DNA from: Actinomadura rupiterrae
Lineage (GTDB): Bacteria > Actinomycetota > Actinomycetes > Streptosporangiales > Streptosporangiaceae
NCBI RefSeq assembly: GCF_024172125.1
Contig: NZ_JAMZEA010000013.1
Location: 186,001-250,000 of the forward strand
Direction: 5' to 3'
DNA length: 64,000 nt
Shown here: piece after piece, positions 40,713-49,776 of the stretch
Layout: each line of letters starts with the position of its first letter
How positions within the stretch are numbered: the stretch's first letter is position 1
Position numbers and translations under genes: made by a program
The notes under the pieces: model-generated
What the model saw: only the letters and a program-made list of their open reading frames with translations
Told to the model about the DNA's origin: nothing
Database searches by the model: none

Positions 40713-42128
40713 TCAGTCCCGGCGAGGGGTCAGGAACGCGGTGGCCAGCGCACCGGCCGCCGCGGTGGCCGCGGCGGCGGTGAAGCCTCGGGTGAAGCCG
40801 TCCAGGGTCGTGCCGGCCAGGCTGGCGGCGGCGACGCTGGAGACCACGGCCGCGCCGAAGGACGCGCCGAACTCGTGGAAGGTGCTGACGATGCCCGAGG
40901 CGATCCCGGCCTCGTGCGGCGCGACCCGGCCGAGCGCGGTCGCGGACGCGACGACGAACAGCGCGCCCACGCCCGCAGCCGCGACCGCCACGCCGGCCGT
41001 GACGGTGACCGGGGTCATCGACACGGCCGGGACGGCCAGCCCGAGCGCCGAGACCAGCAGGCCCGCGACGGCCGGGACGCGCGCGCCGAGGCGTCCGATC
41101 ACGCGGCCGGTCAGGTTGGCTCCGGCCATCGTCGCGAGCGCCACCGGCAGGAACAGCAGGCCGGTGCGCAGCGCGCCGTACCCGCGCGCGTGCTGGAAGT
41201 AGAAGGTGCCCAGGAAGAACATCGCGATCATCAGCGCGGTCGCGAGCCAGATCAGCAGCACGCCGGTCGCCACCGGGCGCCGCACGAGCAGCCGGACGTC
41301 CATCAGCGGCGAGGACGCCCTGCGCTGCCACAGCACGAACAGCGCGTACCCGGCCGCGGCCGCCGCGACCAGGCCGCCGGTGAACGCCGACAGCCAGCCG
41401 TGCTCGCCCGCGCCGATGAGCGCGTAGATCAGCGCCGCGGTGGACGCGGTCACCAGCACGGCGCCGAGCAGGTCGATGCGCGGCCGGGCCGCCGGGACGG
41501 GACCGCCGGGCAGCAGCACGGCCAGCACGACCGCGATCACCAGGCCGATCGGCACGTTGACGAAGAACACCCACGGCCAGCCCGGTCCGGCGGTCAGCAG
41601 CCCGCCGAGCAGGACGCCGAGCGCCGCACCGCCGCCGCCGAGCGCCGACCAGACGCCCAGCGCCTTGTTCCGCTCCTCGCCGTCGAACAGCGCCACCACC
41701 AGCGACAGCGCCGACGGTGACAGCATCGCCGCGCCGACTCCTTGCGCGACGCGTCCGACCAGCAGCACGCCCGCCCCATCGGCCAGCCCGGTGACCAGCG
41801 AGGCCGCGGTGAACAGGACGAGCCCGGCCAGCACCACGCGCTTGGCGCCGAGCAGGTCGGTGAGCCGCCCGCCGAGCAGCATCAGCCCGCCGAACGCGAG
41901 GGTGTAGGCGCTGACCGTCCAGGTGAGGGCCTGGCGGCTCAGGCCGAGGTCGGTCTCGATGTGCGGCAGCGCGATCGCCACGACGGTGACGTCCAGGATC
42001 AGCATGAGCTGCGCAACGCCGAGGAAGCCCAGGATGCGCCAGCGCGCCGGATGCGGTGCCGCGACCGGCGGCTGCTCGGCCCTCCGGTCGAGCTGTGTTT
42101 CTGCGTTTCGGGTCATCGGATTCTCCAT
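40713..42128 (-). CDS. DHA2 (14-helix, EmrB/QacA-type) drug exporter
   Basis: 471 residues with 14 hydrophobic helices. Motifs: LDVTVVAIALPHIETDLGLS (motif D1), GGRLTDLLGAKRVVLAGLVL (motif A) and ALGGGGAALGVLLGGLLTAG (motif C) are those of proton-driven drug exporters. Divergent from a TetR regulator with two operator copies between. Likely exports an antibiotic or detergent-like compound and is induced by it. Confidence 0.92.
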   Translation of the reverse strand: MENPMTRNAETQLDRRAEQPPVAAPHPARWRILGFLGVAQLMLILDVTVVAIALPHIETDLGLSRQALTWTVSAYTLAFGGLMLLGGRLTDLLGAKRVVLAGLVLFTAASLVTGLADGAGVLLVGRVAQGVGAAMLSPSALSLVVALFDGEERNKALGVWSALGGGGAALGVLLGGLLTAGPGWPWVFFVNVPIGLVIAVVLAVLLPGGPVPAARPRIDLLGAVLVTASTAALIYALIGAGEHGWLSAFTGGLVAAAAAGYALFVLWQRRASSPLMDVRLLVRRPVATGVLLIWLATALMIAMFFLGTFYFQHARGYGALRTGLLFLPVALATMAGANLTGRVIGRLGARVPAVAGLLVSALGLAVPAVSMTPVTVTAGVAVAAAGVGALFVVASATALGRVAPHEAGIASGIVSTFHEFGASFGAAVVSSVAAASLAGTTLDGFTRGFTAAAATAAAGALATAFLTPRRD

Positions 42129-42131
42129 GCC

Positions 42132-42198
42132 GGACCATAACTCGTACTTGGATGTACGAATTCCTGGTCCGGACTATAACCCGTACTCACACGTACGA
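42132..42198. promoter_or_regulatory. Duplicated operator between exporter and TetR
   Basis: A 39-bp direct repeat, GGACCATAACTCGTACT at 42132 and GGACTATAACCCGTACT at 42171, each ends in an inverted repeat: TCGTAC-N6-GTACGA (42142-42159, perfect) and CCGTAC-N6-GTACGA (42181-42198, one mismatch). The spacing (39 bp, nearly four turns) would put two TetR dimers on the same face. Confidence 0.7.
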
Positions 42199-42213
42199 GC
42201 TATGATGATCTCC

Positions 42214-42792
42214 ATGACCGCATCCACCGGCGGCGGCAGGCGCCGCGCCGACGCCGAGCGCAGCATCGCCCGGATCGTGTCCGCCGCCCGCGCCCTGCTC
42301 AGCTCGGACCCCAACGCCAAGGTCGACGACATCGCCAAGGCGGCGGGCGTGGGCCGGATGACGCTGTACGGGCACTTCCGCACCCGCGCCGACCTGGTCG
42401 AGGCGGCGCTGGCCGACGCGCTGGCGGCGGGCGAGCGGACGCTGTCGGCGGTCGACCTGACCGGCGACGCCGGGGAGGCGATGGCGCGGCTGCTGGCCTC
42501 CAGCTGGGAGGTGGTGGCCGAGTCGGCGGCGCTGCTGGGCGCGGCCGAGGAAGTGCTGTCACCCGAGCGCATCCTGGAGATGCACGACTCACCGGCGGCG
42601 CGGATGGCCGACCTGGTCCGGCGGGGTCAGGACGAGGGCGCCTTCCGCACCGACATGCCCGCCGACTGGCTGGTCAACGTGATGCACTTCGTGATGCACG
42701 GCGCGTCCGGCCAGGTCCGGCAGGGACGCCTGGACGCCCGGGACGCCGCCGAACTGGTCACCAAGTCCATCCAGTCGATCCTGACCGGCTGA
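42214..42792 (+). CDS. TetR family regulator
   Basis: 192 residues from ATG 42214; an in-frame ATG at 42202 is possible. SIARIVSAARALLSSDPNAK and VDDIAKAAGVGRMTLYGHFR form the helix-turn-helix; the C-terminal part ends LVTKSIQSILTG. Divergent from the DHA2 exporter with a duplicated operator, so a drug-inducible repressor is the simplest reading. Confidence 0.92.
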   Translation: MTASTGGGRRRADAERSIARIVSAARALLSSDPNAKVDDIAKAAGVGRMTLYGHFRTRADLVEAALADALAAGERTLSAVDLTGDAGEAMARLLASSWEVVAESAALLGAAEEVLSPERILEMHDSPAARMADLVRRGQDEGAFRTDMPADWLVNVMHFVMHGASGQVRQGRLDARDAAELVTKSIQSILTG

Positions 42793-42825
42793 CGGACGCC
42801 ATTAATCCCTTATGGGACCGGCTTT

Positions 42826-43110
42826 TCAGGGCTGCGTTTTGGAAGGCGCGTGCGCGGGCTCGGGCTCCACATCGGAATGGGAGTACATGCCCGGCTCGTA
42901 GCGGTAGAAGCCGCCGTGTTCGAGCGAGTCCAGGTGGGAGTCGTCCTCGCGGTGGACGGTGCGGTGGCGGCCGGCGTTGATGGTGCCGAGCAGGCCGCGC
43001 CCGACGAGGAACAGCATGGTGGCGACGGCGGCGGCGCCGACCACGGGGCCCAGCCACACGCCGAGGCCCGCGCCGACGTGGGAGGCGGTAGCAAGAAGGT
43101 GCGGTTCCAT
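42826..43110 (-). CDS. Small single-helix membrane protein
   Basis: 94 residues. MEPHLLATASHVGAGLGVWL then GPVVGAAAVATMLFLVGRGL, one clear membrane helix (about 18-40), followed by a charged cytoplasmic tail (HREDDSHLDSLEHGGFYRYE). Resembles single-helix DUF6479-type proteins but I am not sure of the family. Convergent with the TetR gene. Confidence 0.65.
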   Translation of the reverse strand: MEPHLLATASHVGAGLGVWLGPVVGAAAVATMLFLVGRGLLGTINAGRHRTVHREDDSHLDSLEHGGFYRYEPGMYSHSDVEPEPAHAPSKTQP

Positions 43111-43324
43111 GGCAAGGCCTCTCTAGCCGGAAAGACAGGCTGATTTCAAGGGTACGCTCACGGCTCCCGGTGGGACGGTTCAGCAAGGGCCATAAGCCTG
43201 AAATATCGGCATTGAAGGCGGAACTTTCCCGGGGCATGACCCGGGCGTGGCACGGCCCCTGCGCGGGCGTGACCGCGGCGGGGAAAACCTGTGGTGTAGC
43301 AGGCCCGCCACGTCCTCCAGGGGA

Positions 43325-43666
43325 ATGATGAACAAGCTTTCGCTCACCGCGCTGGTCCGCGAGCACCTCGGCCGGGCCCGCGAGGCGTCCAGCGGACGGT
43401 CCGCCGAGACGGTGCACGGCGGCCACGAGCACCCGCTCCGGCAGACCCTCATCGCCCTGCGCGCGGGCACCCGCCTCGACGACCACGAGGGTCCGGGCGA
43501 CGCGACCGTGCACGTCCTGCACGGGCGCGTCCGGCTGGTCGCCGGCGGCGACGCCTGGGACGGCATCACCGGCGACCTGCTGGTCGTCCCGGACGCGGTG
43601 CACTCGCTGGAGGCGTCCGAGGACGCGGCCGTCCTGCTCACCGTCGCCAAGACCCTGCGCGCCTAG
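43325..43666 (+). CDS. Cupin-domain protein
   Basis: 113 residues from ATG 43325 (or 43328). A small beta-barrel: LRQTLIALRAGTRLDDHEGP, VHVLHGRVRLVAGGD and LVVPDAVHSLEASEDAAVL form the two cupin motifs. Metal ligands in the first motif are reduced (D-D-H-E), so enzymatic activity is uncertain; may be a sensor or isomerase-like protein. Confidence 0.82.
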   Translation: MMNKLSLTALVREHLGRAREASSGRSAETVHGGHEHPLRQTLIALRAGTRLDDHEGPGDATVHVLHGRVRLVAGGDAWDGITGDLLVVPDAVHSLEASEDAAVLLTVAKTLRA

Positions 43667-43747
43667 GCCCGCCCCCTCCCCGACGTCAGTGACCACTTAC
43701 GCCATGCGCTACGGTGGCGGCGCAGACGACGTCGGATGGAGGCGCGA

Positions 43748-44929
43748 GTGGACTTCGACCTGCCTGAAGGCGCTGCGGCCGTGCGGGAGGGCGTCCGGGC
43801 GATCGCCCGGAAGTACGACCAGGCGTACTGGGACCGCTGCGACGCCGAGAAGCGGTGGCCCGAGGAGATCTGGCGGGAGCTGGTCGCCGGCGGCTGGCAC
43901 AGCCTGGCGATCCCCGAGGAGTACGGCGGCGCCGGACAGGGCCTGCTGGAGCTGGCCGTCGCGCTGGAGACCCTGGCCGCGGGCGGCGCGGGCGGCGCCG
44001 CCTCGTTCATGTACCTGCTCACCCCGGCGTTCGGCGGCCTGACCATCGCCCGGCACGGCACCGGGGCGCAGCGCCGCGCGTTCCTGCCCCGCATCGCCGC
44101 GGGCGAGCTGGAGACCTGCTTCGCGATCACCGAGCCGGACGCGGGCAGCAACGCGATCGCCATCACCACCCAGGCCAGGCGCGACGGCGACCACTACGTG
44201 GTGTCCGGGCAGAAGATCTGGATCTCCGGCGTCGAGCGCGCCGACTTCCTGGTGCTGGTCACCCGGACGATCCCGGCCGCGGAGGCGCGACCGCGCACCA
44301 ACGGCTTCACCGTCCTGCTGGTGGACCTCAAGCAGGCCCTCGCGGACGGCACGCTCACCTACCAGCCGATCCCCAAGCTCGGCACCAACACCGTCGCGTC
44401 CAGCATGGTGTTCCTGGACGAGGTGCGCGTCCCCGCCCACCACGTGCTCGGCACGCCGGACGAGGGCTTCGCCGTCCTATGGGACATCCTCAACCCCGAG
44501 CGGATCCTGGCCGCCGCCAGCGGAGTCGGGTTCGGCGAGCTGGTGCTGGACACCGCGTGCGACTACGCCCGCGACCGCGCCCCGTTCGGCCGCCCGATCG
44601 GGGCCAACCAGGCGGTCGCGTTCCCGCTCGCGCGGATCAAGGCGCAGGTCGAGCTGGCCCGGCTGATGACCTACAAGGCCGCCTGGCTCTGGGACGCGGG
44701 CCGCCCGTGCGGCTCGGAGGCCAACATCGCCAAGCTCACCGCGGCGGACGCGGCGTGGCAGGCGGCCGACCGCGCGTTCCAGACCTTCGGCGGCATGGCC
44801 TACTCCCTGGAGTACCCGATCGCGCGGATGTTCCGCGACGCGCGCATCGCCAAGAACATCCCGGTCGCCGAGGAGCTCGTCCTGGCGCACATCGCCCAGC
44901 ACGAACTCGGCCTCCCCCGCTCCTACTGA
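43748..44929 (+). CDS. Acyl-CoA dehydrogenase
   Basis: 393 residues from GTG 43748, which has GGAGG five bases before it (the ATG at 43736 overlaps that site). FAITEPDAGSNAIAITTQAR and GQKIWISGVERADFLVLVTR are the flavin and acyl-CoA motifs; RAPFGRPIGANQAVAFPLAR and AFQTFGGMAYSLEYPIARMF follow. Oxidises acyl-CoA to enoyl-CoA with FAD, first step of beta-oxidation or of branched/aryl acid breakdown. Confidence 0.92.
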   Translation: MDFDLPEGAAAVREGVRAIARKYDQAYWDRCDAEKRWPEEIWRELVAGGWHSLAIPEEYGGAGQGLLELAVALETLAAGGAGGAASFMYLLTPAFGGLTIARHGTGAQRRAFLPRIAAGELETCFAITEPDAGSNAIAITTQARRDGDHYVVSGQKIWISGVERADFLVLVTRTIPAAEARPRTNGFTVLLVDLKQALADGTLTYQPIPKLGTNTVASSMVFLDEVRVPAHHVLGTPDEGFAVLWDILNPERILAAASGVGFGELVLDTACDYARDRAPFGRPIGANQAVAFPLARIKAQVELARLMTYKAAWLWDAGRPCGSEANIAKLTAADAAWQAADRAFQTFGGMAYSLEYPIARMFRDARIAKNIPVAEELVLAHIAQHELGLPRSY

Positions 44930-44983
44930 CCCCTCCCCCGCTCCTACCGACCCGTCCCGCGCGCTCCTACCGACCCGTCCAGG
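44918..44983. repeat. Imperfect direct repeats at the end of the acyl-CoA dehydrogenase gene
   Basis: Three ~21-23-bp units of the form CGCTCCTACCGACCCGTCCC start at 44918, 44939 and 44962; the first covers the stop codon (CGCTCCTACTGACCCCTCCC). The rest of the 212-bp gap to 45141 shows only the AGGAGG of the next gene. Confidence 0.65.
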
Positions 44984-45141
44984 ACGAGCCGTCCGCACCC
45001 TCCGGCCTGGGCGGACGATCTTTCCGGCGTGTTAACGGCGGATTAGGTCTGGGCGCCCAAGCCTGGACCCGGGCCGCGGACACCGCGAGGCTCCGAGCAC
45101 CGGCGTTTCCCCCGACGCCGTGAATCGCAGGAGGTCACACG

Positions 45142-46533
45142 GTGTCCGCTCCCACCCCCGAGAACGGCTCCACCCCCGAGAACCGTCCTACCCCCGAAAG
45201 CCGTCCCAGCCCCGGGAACCGCCCGGCACGCGTCCCGTGGCGGGCGGTGTTCGGCGGCTCGGTCGGCAACCTGGTCGAGTGGTACGACTGGTTCGTCTAC
45301 GCCAGCTTCGCCACCTACTTCGCCTCGGCGTTCTTCCCCAAGGGCAACGCCACCGCGCAGCTGCTGAACACCGCGGGCATCTTCGCCGTCGGGTTCTTCA
45401 TGCGCCCGGTCGGCGGCTGGCTGCTCGGCCGGTTCGCCGACCGGCGGGGCCGCAAGGCCGCGCTCACGCTCACCGTCACGCTGATGTCGGGCAGCGCGCT
45501 GCTCATCGCCGTCGCCCCGACCTACTCCTCGGTCGGGTACTTCGGCGCGGTGGTGCTGCTGGTCGCGCGGCTCATGCAAGGGCTGTCGGTCGGCGGCGAG
45601 TACGCGGCCAGCTCGACCTACCTCACCGAGGCGACACCGCCCGGCAGGCGCGGGTTCGCCTCCAGCTTCCAGTACGTGTCGATGACGGCGGGGCAGTTGC
45701 TCGGGCTCGGGCTGCAGATCGTCCTGCAGCGGACGATGAGCGAGGACGCGCTGAAGTCCTACGGCTGGCGCATCCCGTTCGTGGTCGGCGCGCTCAGCGC
45801 GGCCGTCATCTTCTACCTGCGGCGCCGGCTGCTGGAGACCGAGGCGTTCGCCGAGCAGACCGGCGCGCAGGACGCTCCGGCGGCCGAGCGCGGGAGCGTC
45901 CGCGAGCTGCTCCGGCACCGCCGCGAGGCCGTCCTGGTGATCGCGCTGACGATGGGCGGGACGCTCGCCTACTACACCTACACCACCTACCTGACCAAGT
46001 ACCTGTCCAACACCGCCGGGCTGCCCAAGAGCACCGCGTCGCTGGTGAGCTTCTTCGCGCTGCTGGTGTTCGCGCTGCTCCAGCCGCTGGCCGGGGCGCT
46101 GTCGGACCGCATCGGACGGCGGCCGCTGCTCATGGCGTTCGGCATCGCCGGGACGGTCGGGACCGTCCCGCTGATGACCGCGCTCGGCCACGCGTCCGGG
46201 TTCTGGAGCGCGTTCGCGCTCATGCTCACCGGCCTGGTCATCGTCACCGGCTACACCTCCATCAACGCGGTGGTGAAGGCCGAGCTGTTCCCCACCCACG
46301 TGCGGGCGCTCGGGGTCGCGCTGCCCTACGCGATCTCCAACGCGCTGTTCGGCGGGACCGCCGAGTACGTGGCGCTGTGGTTCAAGAAGGGAGGCGCCGA
46401 GTCCGGCTTCTTCTGGTACGTCGCCGCGTGCGCGGCGGTGTCCCTGCTGGTCTACATCCGCATGCGCGAGACCCGGGACTCGGCGCTGTCCCGCCGGGAG
46501 CACACCCCCGAGCCCGCCGCCGCGCGCGTGTAG
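45142..46533 (+). CDS. MHS-family (metabolite:H+ symporter) transporter, alpha-ketoglutarate permease-like
   Basis: 463 residues from GTG 45142 (AGGAGG upstream). GNLVEWYDWFVYASFATYFA is the MHS signature after helix 1; GWLLGRFADRRGRKAALTLT, LMQGLSVGGEYAASSTYLTE and the conserved RLLETEAF loop follow. These are proton-coupled importers of dicarboxylates, betaine or shikimate. The first ~28 residues are a disordered repeat (TPEN/TPES/SPGN with Pro). It is followed by a two-component system that may control it. Confidence 0.9.
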   Translation: MSAPTPENGSTPENRPTPESRPSPGNRPARVPWRAVFGGSVGNLVEWYDWFVYASFATYFASAFFPKGNATAQLLNTAGIFAVGFFMRPVGGWLLGRFADRRGRKAALTLTVTLMSGSALLIAVAPTYSSVGYFGAVVLLVARLMQGLSVGGEYAASSTYLTEATPPGRRGFASSFQYVSMTAGQLLGLGLQIVLQRTMSEDALKSYGWRIPFVVGALSAAVIFYLRRRLLETEAFAEQTGAQDAPAAERGSVRELLRHRREAVLVIALTMGGTLAYYTYTTYLTKYLSNTAGLPKSTASLVSFFALLVFALLQPLAGALSDRIGRRPLLMAFGIAGTVGTVPLMTALGHASGFWSAFALMLTGLVIVTGYTSINAVVKAELFPTHVRALGVALPYAISNALFGGTAEYVALWFKKGGAESGFFWYVAACAAVSLLVYIRMRETRDSALSRREHTPEPAAARV

Positions 46534-46568
46534 CCGTGCCGCGCGGACATCCCGTCCGCGCCGTCCCC

Positions 46569-46593
46569 GCCCCCGCCCGCCCCGGGCGGGGGC
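46569..46593 (+). terminator. Hairpin terminator after the MHS transporter
   Basis: GCCCCCGCCC (46569-46578) pairs with GGGCGGGGGC (46584-46593) around GCCCC. Confidence 0.75.
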
Positions 46594-46615
46594 CTCACCT
46601 GCCGAGGTGATCCCC

Positions 46616-46822
46616 ATGCCGGAGCCCGACGACGAGCTCCTCCCGTTCCCCCCGTCCCCGCCGCTCACCGACCTCAGCCTGGAGGAGCCGACGGCCCGCG
46701 CCGAGGTGCGGATCGTCCGCGCCCCCGAACGCCGCGCCCGCACCGGGCCCCGGGCGGCCGGTCCCCGGACGGCCGAGACCCGGGCGGGCACGGCGCTGTG
46801 CCCGGCCCGTCCGGCCCTCTAG
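46616..46822 (+). CDS. Possible small protein upstream of the response regulator
   Basis: 68 residues from ATG 46616, AGGTGA five bases before it. PEPDDELLPFPPSPPLTDLS and LEEPTARAEVRIVRAPERRA; then a low-complexity Arg/Ala end. No family. It ends 10 bp before the response regulator. Coding status uncertain. Confidence 0.35.
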   Translation: MPEPDDELLPFPPSPPLTDLSLEEPTARAEVRIVRAPERRARTGPRAAGPRTAETRAGTALCPARPAL

Positions 46823-46832
46823 CCTGACGGCC

Positions 46833-47489
46833 ATGCGGGTACTGCTGGTCGAGGACGACCTGCGCCTCACCGCCGCCCTGTCCACGCACCTGCGGCGCGG
46901 CGGGTACGAGGTGCGGCACGCGCGGACCGCCGCCGACGGCGTCCGGATGGCGGCCGACGCGGACTTCGTGCTGCTCGACCTCGGCCTGCCCGACTGCGAC
47001 GGGCTGAAGGCGCTGGAGCAGGTGCGGCGGGTCTCCACCGTCCCGCTGATCGTCGTCACGGCGCGCGCGGGCGACGTGCTGAAGGGGCTGCACCGCGGCG
47101 CGGACGACTATCTGGTCAAGCCCGTCCGCCCGGACGAGCTGCTCGCGCGGATGCAGGCGGTCGTGCGGCGCGGCGCGCGGCCGGCGCGGGGGCAGCGGGT
47201 CACCGCCGGGGACGTGGTGGTGGACGTGCCCGCCCGGCGGGTGACGGTCGCGGGCCGGGACGTGCCGCTGTCTCGCCGCGAGTTCGACGTGCTCGCGGTG
47301 CTGGCGAGCCGTCCGGGCGAGGTGTGCGCGCGGGAGGAGATCCTGCTGGCGCTGTGGGGCGACACCTCGATGTCGGCGTCGCGGGCGCTGAACGTGCACG
47401 TCCGCAACATCCGCGGCAAGACCGACCGGAGCTGGCTGGTCGTCACGCTGGTCGGCACCGGCTACCGGCTCGGGGACGGCCCGCCGTGA
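46833..47489 (+). CDS. OmpR-type response regulator
   Basis: 218 residues. Receiver domain 1-115 with phospho-acceptor Asp49 (DFVLLDLGLPDCDG) and Lys in DDYLVKPVRPDELL; winged-helix output 125-215 with PLSRREFDVLAVLASRPGEV and ALNVHVRNIRGK. Overlaps the sensor kinase as GTGA. Likely controls the MHS transporter or the TAXI gene in response to an organic acid. Confidence 0.94.
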   Translation: MRVLLVEDDLRLTAALSTHLRRGGYEVRHARTAADGVRMAADADFVLLDLGLPDCDGLKALEQVRRVSTVPLIVVTARAGDVLKGLHRGADDYLVKPVRPDELLARMQAVVRRGARPARGQRVTAGDVVVDVPARRVTVAGRDVPLSRREFDVLAVLASRPGEVCAREEILLALWGDTSMSASRALNVHVRNIRGKTDRSWLVVTLVGTGYRLGDGPP

Positions 47490-48850
47490 GGACCCGGCTC
47501 GTCGCGGTCTTCACCACCCTGGTCGTCCTGGTCATCGCCGGGCTGGCGGTGCCGCTCGGCGGCGCCTACGCCTCGCACCGGACCGGCCGCCTGCTGCTGG
47601 ACCGGCGCGCCGACGCGACCCGGTTCGCCGAGCTGGCCGACCTCGCCGCGCGCACCGGCGACCGCGAGTCGCTGCAGCCGGAGATCTCCCGGTACGCCGC
47701 GCTGTACGGCGCGTCGGTGTGGATCGGCGACCGCGACGGCGTCATGGTCGCCAGGGCCGGCGGCGGGCTCGTCCCGGACCACCGGGCGATCGAGCTGGCG
47801 CTGTCGGGCCGCACCACCGACGCCCTGCCCTCGCTCACGCCGTTCGGGCCGCAGCACGTGCTGATCGCCGAGCCGTCCGGGCGGGACGCGCAGATCTCCG
47901 GCGCCGTCCTGCTGCTCGCGCCGACCGCGCACGCCCGCACCGACATCGCCTGGGTGTGGGCGGCGCTGCTGCTGGCCGGGCTCGTCGTGCTGGCCTTCGC
48001 GGTGCTGGTCGCGCGCGTCCTGGCCTGGTGGATCCTGCGGCCGGTCACCGAGCTGGACGACGCGACGCAGTGCATCGCCGAGGGCAAGCTCGGGACGCGG
48101 ACCACCGCGCGCCTCGGCCCGCCGGAGCTGCGCCGGCTGGAGCAGCGGTTCAACGACATGGTCGAGGCGGTCGCCGCCGCGATGGCCCGGTACCGCGACT
48201 TCGCCTTCGACGTCTCGCACGAGCTGCGCAACCCGCTCGCCGCGCTGATGTTCCGGCTGGAGAACCTGCGCCCCTACCTGGCGCCGGCGGGCGGGCCGGA
48301 GTTCGAGGAGACCGCCGACGAGCTGAACCGGCTGGCCAGGATCGTGACCGACCTGCTGAGACTCGCCCGGGCCGAGGGCAGGGCGCCGATCGCGAGCGAG
48401 CTGGACATCGTCGCCGAGCTGGCACCGATGCTGGAGGCCTGGCGGGAGGTGTTCGACGCTCTGGAGGTCGGGTTCTCGGTGCGGCTGCCACCGCTCCTGC
48501 GCGTCCGGGCCGTCCCGGGCTCGGCGGCGCGCATCGCCGAGATCGTTCTGGACAACGCGCACAAGTTCGTCCCGTCCGGCGGCTCGGTCACGGTGACCCT
48601 GGACGCGGACGACCTCGTGCTGCGCATCGCCGATACCGGGCCGGGCCTGAGCGAGGAGGACCGCGCGAAAGCCCTGGAGCGCTACTGGCGCGCTCCTGAC
48701 CACGCCGACCTTCCCGGCAGCGGCCTGGGGCTGTCGATCGCCGCCGCCGAGGCCGCCTCCTGCGGTGCGCGGCTCACCCTTCTCCCCAACCACCCCCGCG
48801 GCCTGGTGGTGGAGACCCGTTTCCAACCCTGGCAGGCTCCCGGGGGCTAG
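47486..48850 (+). CDS. Sensor histidine kinase
   Basis: 454 residues from GTG 47486. Two membrane helices (about 7-28 and 155-182) frame a ~125-residue extracellular sensor with VWIGDRDGVMVARAGGG; HAMP follows, then FDVSHELRNPLAALM with phospho-acceptor His245, the N box LDNAHKFVPSGGSV, G1 DTGPGLSEEDR and G2 GSGLGLSIAAAEA. Partner of the preceding regulator. Its stop overlaps that of the TAXI gene tail to tail. Confidence 0.94.
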   Translation: MRTRLVAVFTTLVVLVIAGLAVPLGGAYASHRTGRLLLDRRADATRFAELADLAARTGDRESLQPEISRYAALYGASVWIGDRDGVMVARAGGGLVPDHRAIELALSGRTTDALPSLTPFGPQHVLIAEPSGRDAQISGAVLLLAPTAHARTDIAWVWAALLLAGLVVLAFAVLVARVLAWWILRPVTELDDATQCIAEGKLGTRTTARLGPPELRRLEQRFNDMVEAVAAAMARYRDFAFDVSHELRNPLAALMFRLENLRPYLAPAGGPEFEETADELNRLARIVTDLLRLARAEGRAPIASELDIVAELAPMLEAWREVFDALEVGFSVRLPPLLRVRAVPGSAARIAEIVLDNAHKFVPSGGSVTVTLDADDLVLRIADTGPGLSEEDRAKALERYWRAPDHADLPGSGLGLSIAAAEAASCGARLTLLPNHPRGLVVETRFQPWQAPGG

Positions 48851-49776
48851 CCGAAGACGGACTTGTAGTAGCGGGAGGCGCCGGGGTGCAGGGGGACGGC
48901 GCCGGTGCCGATGGCGAAGCGGCGGTCCAGGCGTCCGCCGGGGGCTTCGGGGGCGGCCAGGCGGTCGCGGCTGGTGAACAGCCGCTCGGTCACGCGGTAC
49001 GCGACGTCGCGAGGCAGCGCCACGCGGCACATCAGGTAGCTGGCGGTGCTGACGGTGTCGGTCGGTTCGGACGCGCCGTAGGCGGTGACCGGGATGGCCG
49101 CCGGGTCGTAGACCGGGCCGTAGGTCCGGCGCAGCTTGGTGACCAGGTCCTCGTCCAGCGGGACGAGCCGGATCCGGACGCGCTGCGCCAGGGCGGTCAG
49201 CGCCGGAGTCGGGACGCCGCCCGACCAGAACGCCGCCGCCAGCTCGCCGGCCAGCAGCGCCTTGATCGACCGGTCCAGCCCGTACTTGACGGCGTGCGCG
49301 GGGCGGGACAGGCCCGCGACGGCCAGGATCCGCTCGGCGGTGACGGCGGTGCCCGAGCCGTCCGCGCCGAGCGAGACGGGCCGTCCGGCGAGATCGGCGA
49401 CCCTGGTGACGGGCGAGTCGGCGCGGACGATGATGTGCACGAAGTTCATGTACATGCGCGCGAGCGCGGCGACCTGCCGGTGCTCCACGCGGACGGCCTG
49501 GTCGGCGCTGTCGGCCAGCGCGAACCCGACGTCGGCGCGTCCGCCGGCGAGCATCTCCAGGTTCTGGACGCTGGCGTTGGTCGGCACCACGGTCACCGCG
49601 AACCCGCCGCGCCGCAGCTCGGCCGCGAACCGGTCCCCAAGGGCCTGGTACGGCCCGCCCTTCTCGCCGGTCACCAGCCGCAGGGCCGTCCGCCGGCCCG
49701 ACCCGCCGCAGCCCGCGAGCGCGCTCTCACCGCCGGCCGCCAGGGCGGCGGCCACCAGGAACGCCCGCCGGTTCAT
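48847..49776 (-). CDS. TAXI-family solute-binding lipoprotein, orphan
   Basis: 309 residues. Signal peptide with lipobox LAGC (Cys23). LRLVTGEKGGPYQALGDRFA, NASVQNLEMLAGGRADVGFA and VSLGADGSGTAVTAERILAV are the TAXI/TRAP-T binding-protein motifs; ligands are usually glutamate, 2-oxoglutarate or similar acids. No DctQ/DctM-type membrane partners are present in the window. Convergent with the two-component genes and translationally coupled (ATGA) to the upstream acyl-CoA ligase on the same strand. It might serve as a sensing accessory to the kinase. Confidence 0.88.
   Translation of the reverse strand: MNRRAFLVAAALAAGGESALAGCGGSGRRTALRLVTGEKGGPYQALGDRFAAELRRGGFAVTVVPTNASVQNLEMLAGGRADVGFALADSADQAVRVEHRQVAALARMYMNFVHIIVRADSPVTRVADLAGRPVSLGADGSGTAVTAERILAVAGLSRPAHAVKYGLDRSIKALLAGELAAAFWSGGVPTPALTALAQRVRIRLVPLDEDLVTKLRRTYGPVYDPAAIPVTAYGASEPTDTVSTASYLMCRVALPRDVAYRVTERLFTSRDRLAAPEAPGGRLDRRFAIGTGAVPLHPGASRYYKSVFG

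Noticed and set aside
38047..42128. Secondary-metabolite cluster (P450s plus exporter plus TetR)
   Set aside because: No polyketide synthase, NRPS, terpene cyclase or precursor-peptide gene is present in the window.
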